A DNA stretch of 49,148 bases, taken from contig JANYJH010000411.1 in NCBI GenBank assembly GCA_025361865.1, positions 1 through 49,148 of the forward strand. Direction: 5' to 3'. The stretch's first letter is position 1; each line of letters starts with the position of its first letter. Below the pieces are notes generated by a model. The model saw only the letters and a list, made by a program, of their open reading frames with translations. It had not been told where the DNA came from and searched no databases. The stretch comes from Phragmitibacter sp. (GTDB taxonomy: Bacteria; Verrucomicrobiota; Verrucomicrobiia; Verrucomicrobiales; Verrucomicrobiaceae). Positions 10,301-18,084 of the stretch are shown piece by piece. Both the position numbers and the translations under genes were made by a program.

Positions 10301-11278
10301 CGTGCCGATCTGCTGTCCAAACACATCGAACTCGCCCTCCTTGACTTGGCGGCGAAGGCCGAAGGATCTGTTCTCAACTACCTGATTGGCATGATCAGAT
10401 TTCCTAGCAGCAGAGTTTGGACCGACTCTCTTCTAATGGCGCTTTTGGAGAGGTGTCTGAGCGATGCTGAGTTTGAAAGCCTGTCAAACGCGGCGTGGCA
10501 CCATATGGAGTATGGGGAGGGTGAGGTTGAAGAGCGGGCTCTTTTGAAGATGATGGATCGATTGGCGATTTCGATGCGACTAAGTGACCCATATGACGGG
10601 TCCGGATTTCTTCACAAAATGGCCCGCCGTCATCCGCGCAAAACCTATGAACTTTTGGTTAAGAGAATTGAATGTGGGGAACGCGAAAGAATTGAGGGCA
10701 ATAAGGAATTCCAACCTCTCCCATACTCCCGCGATTTGCGTCTGAGTGGACTGGAAAACGAACCCGACTTCGAGGATCTCGCGCGTTCACTGTTTGAGCG
10801 GATTTTGACTGCAAGCGACGCCAACCGTTGGCCATGGAAACAACTGTTCCGAATCGCCGTGTCCCGGACAAGCCCAGTTGTTGAAAGGCTGCTTACTGCA
10901 CGTCTGTCTCAAATCAACACTCCGAAGGATCTGGAGGATGTTGTAAGCTTGCTCGGATACGAAGGATCACTCTTGGTCTTCCTCTACCCTGAATTGACAG
11001 AAGCCATCCTAAAGAAAGCCCGCAGCTTTGGATCAGCCACCCGCGACAGCATCACTTGGGATTTGATCCATGGCTCCGGGCCAAGTGGCAGAGGCTACAC
11101 CAATGGGGAATTGGATCCTCAATACCGCTATCTCCGCACAGAGGCAGAGAAGGCCGCCCTGATTCACGAATCGAATCGAATCCTTGCCCCCTTCTATCAG
11201 AAGATAGTGGAGATGGAAGTTCGTGATGAAACCAGCCATCGCAGGGAGCAAGAAGCGATGATGGCGGACGATTGGTAA
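7310..11278 (+). CDS. Mrr-like nuclease-STAND NTPase, Avs-like defence candidate
   Basis: 1322 residues. Residues about 1-170 look like a PD-(D/E)XK restriction-endonuclease fold of the Mrr type: an acidic residue in RGIDYLA (D71) followed by the strand WVLQCKH (Q85, K87). A GRE motif (208-210) begins a STAND/AAA NTPase with Walker A APGGIGKT (233-240), Walker B MSIFHDDAHRI (D286, D287) and a sensor-like strand RLVLAARPG (311-319). A winged-helix-like segment follows (RITPDLFSDHLVY). About 850 residues of alpha-helical, repeat-like sequence make up the C-terminus. This order (nuclease effector, STAND, helical sensor) is that of Avs-type phage sensors, although no specific Avs family could be assigned by eye. 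All catalytic motifs appear intact. It shares a palindrome with the divergent ATPase, and an attC-like dyad begins 20 bp after its stop. Confidence 0.8.
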   Translation: MPLRPSFQAPLQLPFNDQDFAWEHFERFCGTYMVAGTSLPNLGFSGAGPIRLRILDAIRYGTAGAKQRGIDYLATMENRATWVLQCKHMPRFTLGDAEKAMAKAETEFGARLPARYLLWVTGTVSPDAIDLVNERPNWTIWDGERISNEFLRHCPPRQACQIISNIFGPTWAKAFFPLPDDLLISTHEFYSRWAGEDRLFHHEAPFVGREDLLKRVASFAMGGKGTKALILSAPGGIGKTRLLRAIAERVETESSERVVRFTNPDASPEAEPPRYEDASKMSIFHDDAHRIETIPKLLVSILAAKQSEGSRLVLAARPGAEQVLRERLMELGYTSNNIESVEVKKLKKPEMKQLAVACLGPERAELADSLIDISAGCTLITLVGAELLRRGELTHLDLVRSAEFHAAVFHRFEGQELDRISSLDRPLKERLLRSIALLSPWDHMDRAKADKMADFLWIARGQVEAACDSLLTSGLLIRTHQGLRITPDLFSDHLVYTACYDDKGQMTDLIRRFLDQFLETCSQVILSNLAETEWRALQLHGSDVPSVIAPIWKRFQSDFEAASFWDRSQMLGRWKAFAVYQPARTLELAVWAMDMASAPEKAGYGDMSKHERVLIYVPGLLKPVAIWNDEHRQASLDLLWRLRRDFPMPESGPRDSPYNDFAEVAKFEHNFPNAPQGVLDWLERLLDGEDVSDIVDKRCPLLDTVLRPFFAYTMEHNFMSDRRTMVLQTIPISPSKTRALRHRAFALLTENIIPRNTVAAMNALPVLSEAFKLSSSIRGLPAEMESAWHPERVKALEAIANVARIFPHPLIHYIIRAQLRWNIIYGCGDEYHPACKDLVASLPDSFEFRLARFTLSWSHDDYFEPYDQDYSEQWHAKQEAAWQALKESLVSDLLSRHPTAQSLHDFLNEWSRMCADHGLSTHLGELLAEIATKNQPLALEILDVVHQYPQAELAGYAALLIAPNQGELTQIIEATVLRGLNSMEPAIVRSFLHAVQFRADLLSKHIELALLDLAAKAEGSVLNYLIGMIRFPSSRVWTDSLLMALLERCLSDAEFESLSNAAWHHMEYGEGEVEERALLKMMDRLAISMRLSDPYDGSGFLHKMARRHPRKTYELLVKRIECGERERIEGNKEFQPLPYSRDLRLSGLENEPDFEDLARSLFERILTASDANRWPWKQLFRIAVSRTSPVVERLLTARLSQINTPKDLEDVVSLLGYEGSLLVFLYPELTEAILKKARSFGSATRDSITWDLIHGSGPSGRGYTNGELDPQYRYLRTEAEKAALIHESNRILAPFYQKIVEMEVRDETSHRREQEAMMADDW

Positions 11279-11297
11279 AACACTGGGAGCGCGCGTG

Positions 11298-11369
11298 TGT
11301 CTAACGATCTGAAGGCCATTTTCGAGGAGGGCTTAACTTATTGGTGAAATAGACCTTCTTCGTTAGACA
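11298..11369 (+). repeat. attC-like dyad after the STAND gene
   Basis: TGTCTAACGA at 11298-11307 pairs perfectly with TCGTTAGACA at 11360-11369. With two mismatches the pairing extends outwards to 17 bp (11291-11307 / 11360-11376). An inner pair, GAAGG (11311-11315) with CCTTC (354-358 of that kilobase), is offset by unpaired bases. GTCTAAC and GTTAGAC fit the R'' (RYYYAAC) and R' (GTTRRRY) boxes of integron attC sites, and the length of about 70 bp is in range. A short direct repeat, actggg, lies at 11282-11287 and 11377-11382. Alternatives are a convergent terminator or a MITE remnant. Confidence 0.45.
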
Positions 11370-11386
11370 TATGCGCACTGGGTAGC

Positions 11387-12688
11387 TTACTTCACCATCT
11401 CACCTACGAGCATGATCGCGCCGGGATAGAACGCGGTGCCGTCGAAGCGCTCGGGCTTGTCGATGACGTTCTTGTTCTTCGCGAGGATGGCGGCTTTGTC
11501 CGGTTGATCGGGATGGATCTCGATTTTCACGGTGTGGACTTCATCAGGCAGGTCGGCACCGATGACGAAGTTGCCGAGGCGGGCGTAGGTGCAGTAGGCA
11601 TCAAAGCGGGGGACGATCTTCGCGGGTTGATTGTCCAGCGTGACGATGACCTGTCCGCAATCAGGACCGACGATGTCATAGATGGCGGCGCGCGTGCCTT
11701 TGAACTTGAAGGTCATCGTCTCGCCGGGCTTCGAGCCTTTATGCAGAGTGGTCATACGATTGGCCCAGCGCTTGCCAAAGTCATCGCTATGAGGATCAAG
11801 CAACACCATGCCGGGAGATAGGGTGACGGTCTCTTGCGTGAGCGGCACGAGCTTCGCGTTTTCAAAATTCGTGGCGATGAACGGAGCGGGCAATGGGTGA
11901 GCCACGGGAGCTTGGGAGGCTGCTTTAATGGGGTCAAGAGAGCGGATGATGGCTTGCAGATAAAGCTCGTGTCCGGTCTCGGGATGAGGATGAACGCTGT
12001 CAGGAGCGAAGACGAATTTATCACCGACTGCCTTCTTCTCTTCATCAGTCTTCGGCAGCTTGGACTTCCAGAGGAGCTTCCCTTCCTTGGCCAGCTTCGC
12101 GACTTCCATGCCCATGTGAATGGTGGGGATGCCGTAGTGATCCGCGATCTTTTCCATCGCACTGGCGGAGCGTTGGAACTTACCATCGAACAACGCCGGA
12201 GCGGCGGTTTCAATGAGCGTGTAAACAAAGCAGATGTCGCATTCAGGAAGGGCCTTCCACGTCTGACGCACGATGCCTTCCATGCAGCGGAAGATTTGCT
12301 CCGGTGATGCGCCGCCGTCATTAGTCGCGAACTCGACGAACATCATGTCGGGCTTTTGATCGAGCACATCCTGCTTCAAGCGGAACACGCCGAGGTCTGA
12401 ACCCGTGCCGCCGATGGCCGCATTGATCTCGCTGAACTTCGCTTCGGGATAGGTCTTCTGGAAGTAGGCCAGAGTCTTCGGCCGCCAACCGTTCTGCGCG
12501 GTGATGCTGCCGCCGAAGTAGCCGATCTTGATCTGTGCGCCGGGGGTCGTGGCCTTCTTGAAGAAGTTCGGCAAGCCAGTGCGCGGATGGCATTCCTGAG
12601 CTGGAACCAAAGGAAAATCAGGGTCGGCAGCGTGGGTGAACAGTGGCAGCAACGAGAGAACAGCGAGGAGTGGGATGAGCGGACGCAT
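11387..12688 (-). CDS. secreted SGNH/GDSL hydrolase
   Basis: 433 residues when started at the ATG at 12688, which gives a clean signal peptide (MRPLIPLLAVLSLLPLFTHA); an upstream in-frame start would put 18 charged residues before it. SGNH blocks: nucleophile IGYFGGSITAQ (Ser61), the Gly block AAIGGTGSDLG, the Asn block FVEFATNDGG and the Asp/His block PDSVHPHPETGH. Such esterases remove acetyl or acyl groups from carbohydrates. A C-terminal beta-rich domain of about 150 residues could bind sugar. It is divergent from the next esterase (96-bp gap) and convergent with the STAND gene. The substrate is unknown. Confidence 0.85.
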   Translation of the reverse strand: MRPLIPLLAVLSLLPLFTHAADPDFPLVPAQECHPRTGLPNFFKKATTPGAQIKIGYFGGSITAQNGWRPKTLAYFQKTYPEAKFSEINAAIGGTGSDLGVFRLKQDVLDQKPDMMFVEFATNDGGASPEQIFRCMEGIVRQTWKALPECDICFVYTLIETAAPALFDGKFQRSASAMEKIADHYGIPTIHMGMEVAKLAKEGKLLWKSKLPKTDEEKKAVGDKFVFAPDSVHPHPETGHELYLQAIIRSLDPIKAASQAPVAHPLPAPFIATNFENAKLVPLTQETVTLSPGMVLLDPHSDDFGKRWANRMTTLHKGSKPGETMTFKFKGTRAAIYDIVGPDCGQVIVTLDNQPAKIVPRFDAYCTYARLGNFVIGADLPDEVHTVKIEIHPDQPDKAAILAKNKNVIDKPERFDGTAFYPGAIMLVGEMVK

Positions 12689-12784
12689 GGGATGAGAGGG
12701 AAGAGAACGAATCTTCACCGCGCATTCATGCACCGCTTCCATGAAAGGCTGAGGAAGAAGCGCTCAAGGTCTGCGTTTTGATCA

Positions 12785-13726
12785 TTGCCCAATCCGCAAA
12801 CCATTCATGATCTCCCCCGACTCTTTTCATTAACGCTTCTAGTCTTCGCTGTGTCAGCCTTCCAGGTCACAGCCGGGCCTCTTCCAGCCCCGGTTCCCAC
12901 CTACGCCGATGTTTCCTATGGCCCGAGCCCGCATCAGTTGATGGACGTTCATTTACCGAAAGAGGGCAAAGGGCCGTTCCCCGTGTTGATCTGGTTCGGT
13001 GGCATTTGGGAAGCCAGCAAGCATGTGCCGGACCTGAAGCGCTTCCTGCCGTTCAACATCGCCGTCATCGGTGTGGAGACGCGCACCTTGACTGATGGAG
13101 TGAAGGAGAAGGCCAATCCGCCGATTTCATATGTGATGGATGATGCGTGCCGTGCCGTGCAGTTCGCTCGCATGAATGCGGCGAAGTGGAATCTCGATCC
13201 GAAGCGCATCGCCTTGGGCGGCGGATCACAGGGCACGCTGCCCGCCTTGTATGTGGGTTGTTCCAAGGATCGGGCCAACGCCACCGCGAGTGATGCGGTT
13301 GAGCATTTCTCAACGGCAGTCACCTGCGTCGCCGCCTATCGCAGTCAGCCGAGCATTGACCCAAAGCGGATGCAGGAATGGGTGCCCGGTGTGAAGTGGG
13401 GCGCGCCCGCGTTGGGATGCAGCTTCGAGGACTCCTTAAAGCGCTATGATGAGCTGGTGCCGTTCATCAAGACTTGGTCGCCCGATGCCTTATTGCACAA
13501 GGGAGCCGCGCCTATCTACTTTGAAAACGAGTGGGGCCTGACCCAGCCGGAAGGCATCACGGAAGGGAACTACACGGTTCATTCGCCAGCCTGGGCCGTG
13601 GGCTTCCAAAAGCTTGCGCAAGCGGCTGGCGTGGTCTGCCATGTGAAGTTTCCCGATCATCCCACGGAGGGCTACAATGACATCTGGGATTTCATCGTGA
13701 AGGAACTACAAGCTCCTGCGCCATGA
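12785..13726 (+). CDS. secreted alpha/beta hydrolase (acyl esterase)
   Basis: 313 residues with a signal sequence ending near VTAGPLPAP. The core resembles acetyl-xylan esterase/BD-FAE-type hydrolases: strand PVLIWFGGIWEASKH (oxyanion region), nucleophile elbow LGGGSQGTL (GxSxG) and a C-terminal catalytic His in VKFPDHPTEGYNDIWDF. It lies 13 bp before the ceramidase-like gene on the same strand, so the two are probably co-transcribed. Role: deacylation of an extracellular glycan or other ester. Substrate class cannot be told from sequence. Confidence 0.82.
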   Translation: MPNPQTIHDLPRLFSLTLLVFAVSAFQVTAGPLPAPVPTYADVSYGPSPHQLMDVHLPKEGKGPFPVLIWFGGIWEASKHVPDLKRFLPFNIAVIGVETRTLTDGVKEKANPPISYVMDDACRAVQFARMNAAKWNLDPKRIALGGGSQGTLPALYVGCSKDRANATASDAVEHFSTAVTCVAAYRSQPSIDPKRMQEWVPGVKWGAPALGCSFEDSLKRYDELVPFIKTWSPDALLHKGAAPIYFENEWGLTQPEGITEGNYTVHSPAWAVGFQKLAQAAGVVCHVKFPDHPTEGYNDIWDFIVKELQAPAP

Positions 13727-13739
13727 GGGCAATCCCATT

Positions 13740-15158
13740 ATGAAACCCATTCTCATCACCATTCTCAGCCTCCTCAGCCTTGCGGCAGTTTTGCCCGCCG
13801 CAGAGAAGCCTATCCTCCGCGCTGGAGCCGCCGTGGCGGACATCACGCCGAAGGACTTCCCCATGAACATGCCGGGTGGTTTCAGCGCCAATCAAGCCAC
13901 CAGCGCGCATGACCCCTTGCACGCCCGTGCGATGGTGCTTGCGGATGGCACGACGACGCTCGCGATGGTCGTCGTGGATAATCTCGGCGCGGGACCGGAC
14001 GTGCTTGATGAGGCGAAGAACATAGCCTCCAAAGCGACAGGCATTCCAGTGGACAAGATGCTCATCAGTTCCACGCACACCCACAGCGGCGCGTCTCTGA
14101 ATCAACGAAGCGCGAGCGCTGCGGCGTATTGGAAACTGTTCGTCAATGGAGTCGCGGAGTCGATCATCAAAGCGCACGCCGCCCTGCAGCCAGCGTCGCT
14201 CGGGGCCGCATCGCATCCCTTGCCAGAGGAAGTATTTAATCGTCGCTGGTATCTGAAGCCGGGTCAGATGCCGCTGAATCCCTTCGGTCGCATGGACAAG
14301 GTGAAGATGAATCCCGGCACCAGTCCTGCGGTGCTCGATCATCCGGCGGGCCCCACTGATCCAGACATCACCCTCATCTCTGTGCAGGATACGAAGCGGA
14401 AGCCGCTCGCCTTGTTCGCGAACTACTCACTGCATTACGTCGGCGGTGGACCGGGCGGCCAGATGTCCGCAGATTACTTTGGCGAGTTCGCACGGGTCAT
14501 GCCTTCACGTTTGCGGGGTGATGAGAACTTCGTCGCCATCATGTCTAACGGCACCTCTGGCGACATTAACAACATCCCCTTCGGCATCACCCGTCCCCCT
14601 CGCGAACCCTTTGAGCAGATCCGCATCGTTGCGCAAAAGGCCGCCGATACCGCGTGGCTGGCGCATCAGAAAATCGGGAAACACCGCGCGGATGTGAGCC
14701 TCGGCATGAGGCAGCGCGAGATCACGCTGAAGTATCGCAAGCCCACCGCTGAGCAACTTGCCGAAGCGAAGGCCGTGGTCGCAATCAAGGACAAGGAGGC
14801 CATCGAGAAGCTGCCCCGACTGGCGCAAAACTACGCCCGCAGCGCCATCGGTGCGGCTGAGCGTCCTGAGGAAACGCTCACCGTGAAGCTACAGGCCATC
14901 CGCATCGGTGATCTCGCTGTGTGTGGCATACCCTTTGAGGCCTTCGTCGAGACTGGCCTCGATTTGAAGAAGCGCAGCCCGTTCCTGCAAACGATGGTCA
15001 TCGGCCTCGCCAACGGTCGCCACGGTTATCTGCCCACGCCGGAGCAGCATGAACTCGGTGGTTATGAAACGTGGCTTGGCACCAATGTGGTTCAGGAAGA
15101 CACATCGGTCATTCTCACTAAGAACCTGCTGGAGATGCTCGCGGAGTTAAAGAAGTAG
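13740..15158 (+). CDS. neutral ceramidase-like secreted hydrolase
   Basis: 472 residues with a signal peptide (cleavage near LPAAEKP). The N-terminal half matches the neutral/alkaline non-lysosomal ceramidase family: AGAAVADITP near the start, the metal-binding STHTHSG motif (His113, His115), LHYVGG and the catalytic-region segment FVAIMSNGTSGDINN. It is shorter than classical ceramidases (about 650 residues or more) and ends soon after NGRHGYLPTPEQHELGGYET, a conserved family end, so the C-terminal beta-sandwich is missing, as in many PVC members. Many such short proteins have never been tested on ceramide, so an amidase or esterase on another lipid or sugar is possible. It sits between an esterase and a deacetylase. 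Confidence 0.85.
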   Translation: MKPILITILSLLSLAAVLPAAEKPILRAGAAVADITPKDFPMNMPGGFSANQATSAHDPLHARAMVLADGTTTLAMVVVDNLGAGPDVLDEAKNIASKATGIPVDKMLISSTHTHSGASLNQRSASAAAYWKLFVNGVAESIIKAHAALQPASLGAASHPLPEEVFNRRWYLKPGQMPLNPFGRMDKVKMNPGTSPAVLDHPAGPTDPDITLISVQDTKRKPLALFANYSLHYVGGGPGGQMSADYFGEFARVMPSRLRGDENFVAIMSNGTSGDINNIPFGITRPPREPFEQIRIVAQKAADTAWLAHQKIGKHRADVSLGMRQREITLKYRKPTAEQLAEAKAVVAIKDKEAIEKLPRLAQNYARSAIGAAERPEETLTVKLQAIRIGDLAVCGIPFEAFVETGLDLKKRSPFLQTMVIGLANGRHGYLPTPEQHELGGYETWLGTNVVQEDTSVILTKNLLEMLAELKK

Positions 15159-15211
15159 CGCCGAGGAAACTCCGCACCTGAGTTCCATATTCAATCAGCC
15201 GTCCATTCCCC

Positions 15212-15964
15212 ATGAAATACTTTTCCACCATCGCCTTCCTTTGCCTCACCCTTGTCCTCGCGCGTCAGGCAAAGGCGCTCGAACCGATCCCCGACAAGCT
15301 CGTGGTGCTAACCTTTGATGACTCCGTGGCCAGCCACGCCACCTTCGTGGCACCGTTGCTGAAGAAGTATGGCTTCGGCGCGACATTCTTCATTACGGAA
15401 GGCTTTGAATTTGCCGTGGATAAGGAGCACTACATGACGTGGGAGCAGATCAAGGCGCTTGATGCGGATGGATTTGAAATCGGCAATCACACGCGCAAGC
15501 ACGCAGGCGTGGCGAAACAGAAACCGGAGGAGCTGGCGGCGGATGTTGAATACATCGAGCAGCAGTGCGTGAGGAATGGCATCCCGCGTCCCACGAGCTT
15601 CTGCTATCCCGGCTATCAGACCAGCGAGGCGGCCGTAAAGTTGCTGCGTGAGCGCGGCTATCACTTTGCCCGTGCTGGCAGTGCGAAGGCTTTTGATCCG
15701 GTTTCAGATGATCTCCTGACCATGCCCCAAGCCTTTGACAGCAAGCCGGAAGGCACGCTGGAGCAGTTCAAGGCAGCGGTTGCTCAAGCAAGCAACGGAA
15801 AGATCGCGGTGATGACTTTCCACGGCGTGCCCGACATCAAGCATCCTTGGGTGAACACGGACCCGGCGAAGTTTGAGAGCTACATGGCCCACCTCAAAGA
15901 GCAAGGTTGCCGCGTGATTGCGGTTCGGGATCTGGAAAAATACATTGAGCTGAAGAAGCCCTGA
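15212..15964 (+). CDS. secreted polysaccharide deacetylase (NodB family)
   Basis: 250 residues with a signal peptide ending near RQAKALEP. NodB motifs are visible: motif 1 LTFDDS (Asp36, Asp37), motif 2 HTRKH (His93, His97; metal ligands) and motif 3 FCYPGYQTS. A late motif, AVMTFHGVPD, supplies the final catalytic His. The enzyme should remove N- or O-acetyl groups from polysaccharide such as chitin-like polymers, xylan or peptidoglycan. It follows the ceramidase-like gene on the same strand after 53 bp and is convergent with the next SGNH gene. Confidence 0.9.
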   Translation: MKYFSTIAFLCLTLVLARQAKALEPIPDKLVVLTFDDSVASHATFVAPLLKKYGFGATFFITEGFEFAVDKEHYMTWEQIKALDADGFEIGNHTRKHAGVAKQKPEELAADVEYIEQQCVRNGIPRPTSFCYPGYQTSEAAVKLLRERGYHFARAGSAKAFDPVSDDLLTMPQAFDSKPEGTLEQFKAAVAQASNGKIAVMTFHGVPDIKHPWVNTDPAKFESYMAHLKEQGCRVIAVRDLEKYIELKKP

Positions 15965-15988
15965 ACTCTTGAAGGCGGCTACTGGCGC

Positions 15989-17317
15989 TTATGGGAAGCA
16001 CTTCCACAACTCCTCAGCGAAGAGCAAGTGGCCGCGATCATCGGGGTGATTGATGGTGTTGTGCAGCAGCGTCAGGTAAGGCAGGCCTTCTTTGGCAAGA
16101 TGTTCCCAGGGGGCGGAGGCATCTGCGAGAGCGAGGTGATGCTTCTCGGCAAAGGCGCGCAGGCCCAGCACATACGGGCGCTTCTCCGCTTCGCGCATAG
16201 TCTTGAAGCCCATCATTTTCAGCATGGTGAAATGCGGTGTGATGAGCACGATCTCCGCCCCTGTGGGCTTCAGCCGCTCCAAGATCTCACTGTATTGAGC
16301 CTCCACCTTTTCGGGCGTGAGACCGGCATCGTTAACGAATTCAATCGTCACCAGATCAGGCTTCGCCGCGAGCACGTTCTCGATGCGCGCTGGGTTCTCC
16401 GCTCCCTTCAGACCACGATAAGAGAACTGCTCGGGAGACAGCCATTGGCGGCTGTTGGAGCCGCCTACGCTGATGTTCTCCACGTTGATTTTCGACTGCG
16501 GAAAGCGTGTGCGCAAACCAGCGGAGAAGACATCTACATAACGCAGTTCCGGCTTGGAAGCATTGCCACCGGCCGTGACTGAATCACCCCAGCAGACAAT
16601 GGTGACGGGTTGCCCGGCTTTGAGCTTGGCCAAGGTCTTCGTCAGTCGGCCCGGCGTGCTGCCCGTGACGGCTTGCGCGGACGTTTCAGTGATGAGGTAG
16701 ATTTGATCCTGCTTCGCTTCGGTATCGCGATAGTTCACGAACACATGAGCCACGGCCACATTGCCTGAGTCGGCATCGGGAGGCACGGGCGCGCTGATGT
16801 GCGGCTCGCCCTGCTTCAGCGAAGCCTTGCCTTCGAGTGAGACTTGCACCGTGTCCATGCGAAGCAGGGAATGGCGGTAGCTCGCGAACACGGGGTCCTT
16901 CGCTGTGACTTGGCTCTTCGGTCCCAATCCGACCAAGCCCCAGACTTCATCAACGAGGTAATCTTCATCGAGCTTGAGAGGCTCACCGTCCTTCGTCCGG
17001 CGAATCTCCAACGAGCCTGGAACGAAGGAACCTGCGGCATTCACATCGCGGGCATTGCAGGCGCGCAACTTCGTTCCCTTCGCATAACCCACCGGCTTGT
17101 CCACGGAGAGAGTCAAGGCTTCGTGGGTCACCGAGAGCACGGGCGCAGGCGCAATGGCCAGCGTGGCAGCCTGTGTCACGGTGATGACTTTATCGCCGAT
17201 CTGTGCTTTGCCAGGAGCTATGATCACCGAGCCGCCTTGCGCGGTGATGTCGAGCGCCAGCAATGACGTGCCCTGACTCAGCAAGACAATGAGGAGAGAG
17301 GAAAAGATGCGTATCAT
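15989..17317 (-). CDS. secreted SGNH hydrolase with N-terminal beta domain
   Basis: 442 residues from ATG 17317, chosen because it starts a signal peptide (MIRIFSSLLIVLLSQGTSLL) and has AAAGGA just upstream. Residues about 20-220 have beta-sandwich character without known motifs. The C-terminal SGNH domain shows CWGDSVTAGG (nucleophile Ser), NISVGGSNSR (Gly), VTIEFVNDAG (Asn) and NHPDDRGH (Asp/His). Likely an acetyl- or acyl-esterase acting on extracellular carbohydrate. It is divergent from the metzincin gene, with 85 bp between starts. Confidence 0.85.
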   Translation of the reverse strand: MIRIFSSLLIVLLSQGTSLLALDITAQGGSVIIAPGKAQIGDKVITVTQAATLAIAPAPVLSVTHEALTLSVDKPVGYAKGTKLRACNARDVNAAGSFVPGSLEIRRTKDGEPLKLDEDYLVDEVWGLVGLGPKSQVTAKDPVFASYRHSLLRMDTVQVSLEGKASLKQGEPHISAPVPPDADSGNVAVAHVFVNYRDTEAKQDQIYLITETSAQAVTGSTPGRLTKTLAKLKAGQPVTIVCWGDSVTAGGNASKPELRYVDVFSAGLRTRFPQSKINVENISVGGSNSRQWLSPEQFSYRGLKGAENPARIENVLAAKPDLVTIEFVNDAGLTPEKVEAQYSEILERLKPTGAEIVLITPHFTMLKMMGFKTMREAEKRPYVLGLRAFAEKHHLALADASAPWEHLAKEGLPYLTLLHNTINHPDDRGHLLFAEELWKCFP

Positions 17318-17402
17318 GGTTCCTTTGAACGCACCGTGAGACGTGGTATTGCAGGGATAGACGAATGAGCGGCCCCTTGAGGGACGTTGACCGTTCTCAC
17401 GC

Positions 17403-18020
17403 ATGAATACTCTCATCACCACCCTCTGCGCGTTCCTCGCGATGATCACTTTGCGAGTTGAGCCTGCGGGCGGCATCCATCCCGTCATCACGCTGAAAGT
17501 TCGGGTGCATCTCATGCAATCCAATACCACGCCAGCCATGCACACGACCCTGTCAGAGACGGACATCCGACGGGTGTTCCCGAAGGTGAATATGATCTGG
17601 GCTCAAGCCGGCATCCAGTTTGAAATCGAGTCCATCGTCCTGACGAAGGCTCTTCCCCTGCCTCCTGAAATGAGGACGCAATCCATGATCGAACGGGTGC
17701 TGTCCATGATTCCAAAAGACCAACTAAGCGCGAAGGCCATCAACGTCTGCTATGTGAAAGAGATGGAGCCCAACGGCTTCTTCTATCGCGAGCCGGTCAT
17801 GGTGAAGGACACCGCTAAGCTCGAAGCTGTGCCCGGCGGCATGGACGAGCCATTGCCCCGAGTCACCGCGCATGAGATCGGTCATGAGCTCGGATTGAAG
17901 CACCGGCAGGAAGCGGTCAACCTCATGCAATCCGGCACGAACGGCTTCTTATTGAATGATGAGGAGATCGGGCTTGCTCGCATGACCGCCGCGCGGCTTC
18001 AGATGGAGCAGGCACCGTGA
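17403..18020 (+). CDS. small secreted metzincin-type zinc protease
   Basis: 205 residues with a hydrophobic N-terminus (MNTLITTLCAFLAMITLRVE). The zinc motif HEIGHELGLKH (His157, Glu158, His161, His167) is the HExxHxxGxxH pattern of metzincins, and NLMQSG eight residues on supplies the Met-turn (Met175). The domain is compact, like archaemetzincin- or reprolysin-like M10/M12 proteins, with no propeptide cysteine switch seen. Its place between two glycan-acting hydrolases suggests a role in attacking glycoprotein, but that is inference from position. Confidence 0.82.
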   Translation: MNTLITTLCAFLAMITLRVEPAGGIHPVITLKVRVHLMQSNTTPAMHTTLSETDIRRVFPKVNMIWAQAGIQFEIESIVLTKALPLPPEMRTQSMIERVLSMIPKDQLSAKAINVCYVKEMEPNGFFYREPVMVKDTAKLEAVPGGMDEPLPRVTAHEIGHELGLKHRQEAVNLMQSGTNGFLLNDEEIGLARMTAARLQMEQAP

Positions 18021-18084
18021 TCCCTTGAGCGGTGTAATGCCAGCTCACCTTGAATGACAAACTTCGCAGCTTCTGCCTATCCAC

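Noticed and set aside
7310-11278. Assigning the STAND protein to a numbered Avs family
   Set aside because: The order of parts fits but the C-terminal sensor cannot be matched without a profile search.
12321-12593. 90-aa open frame inside the SGNH hydrolase
   Set aside because: Same-strand alternative frame without domain; overlaps the catalytic core of the real gene.
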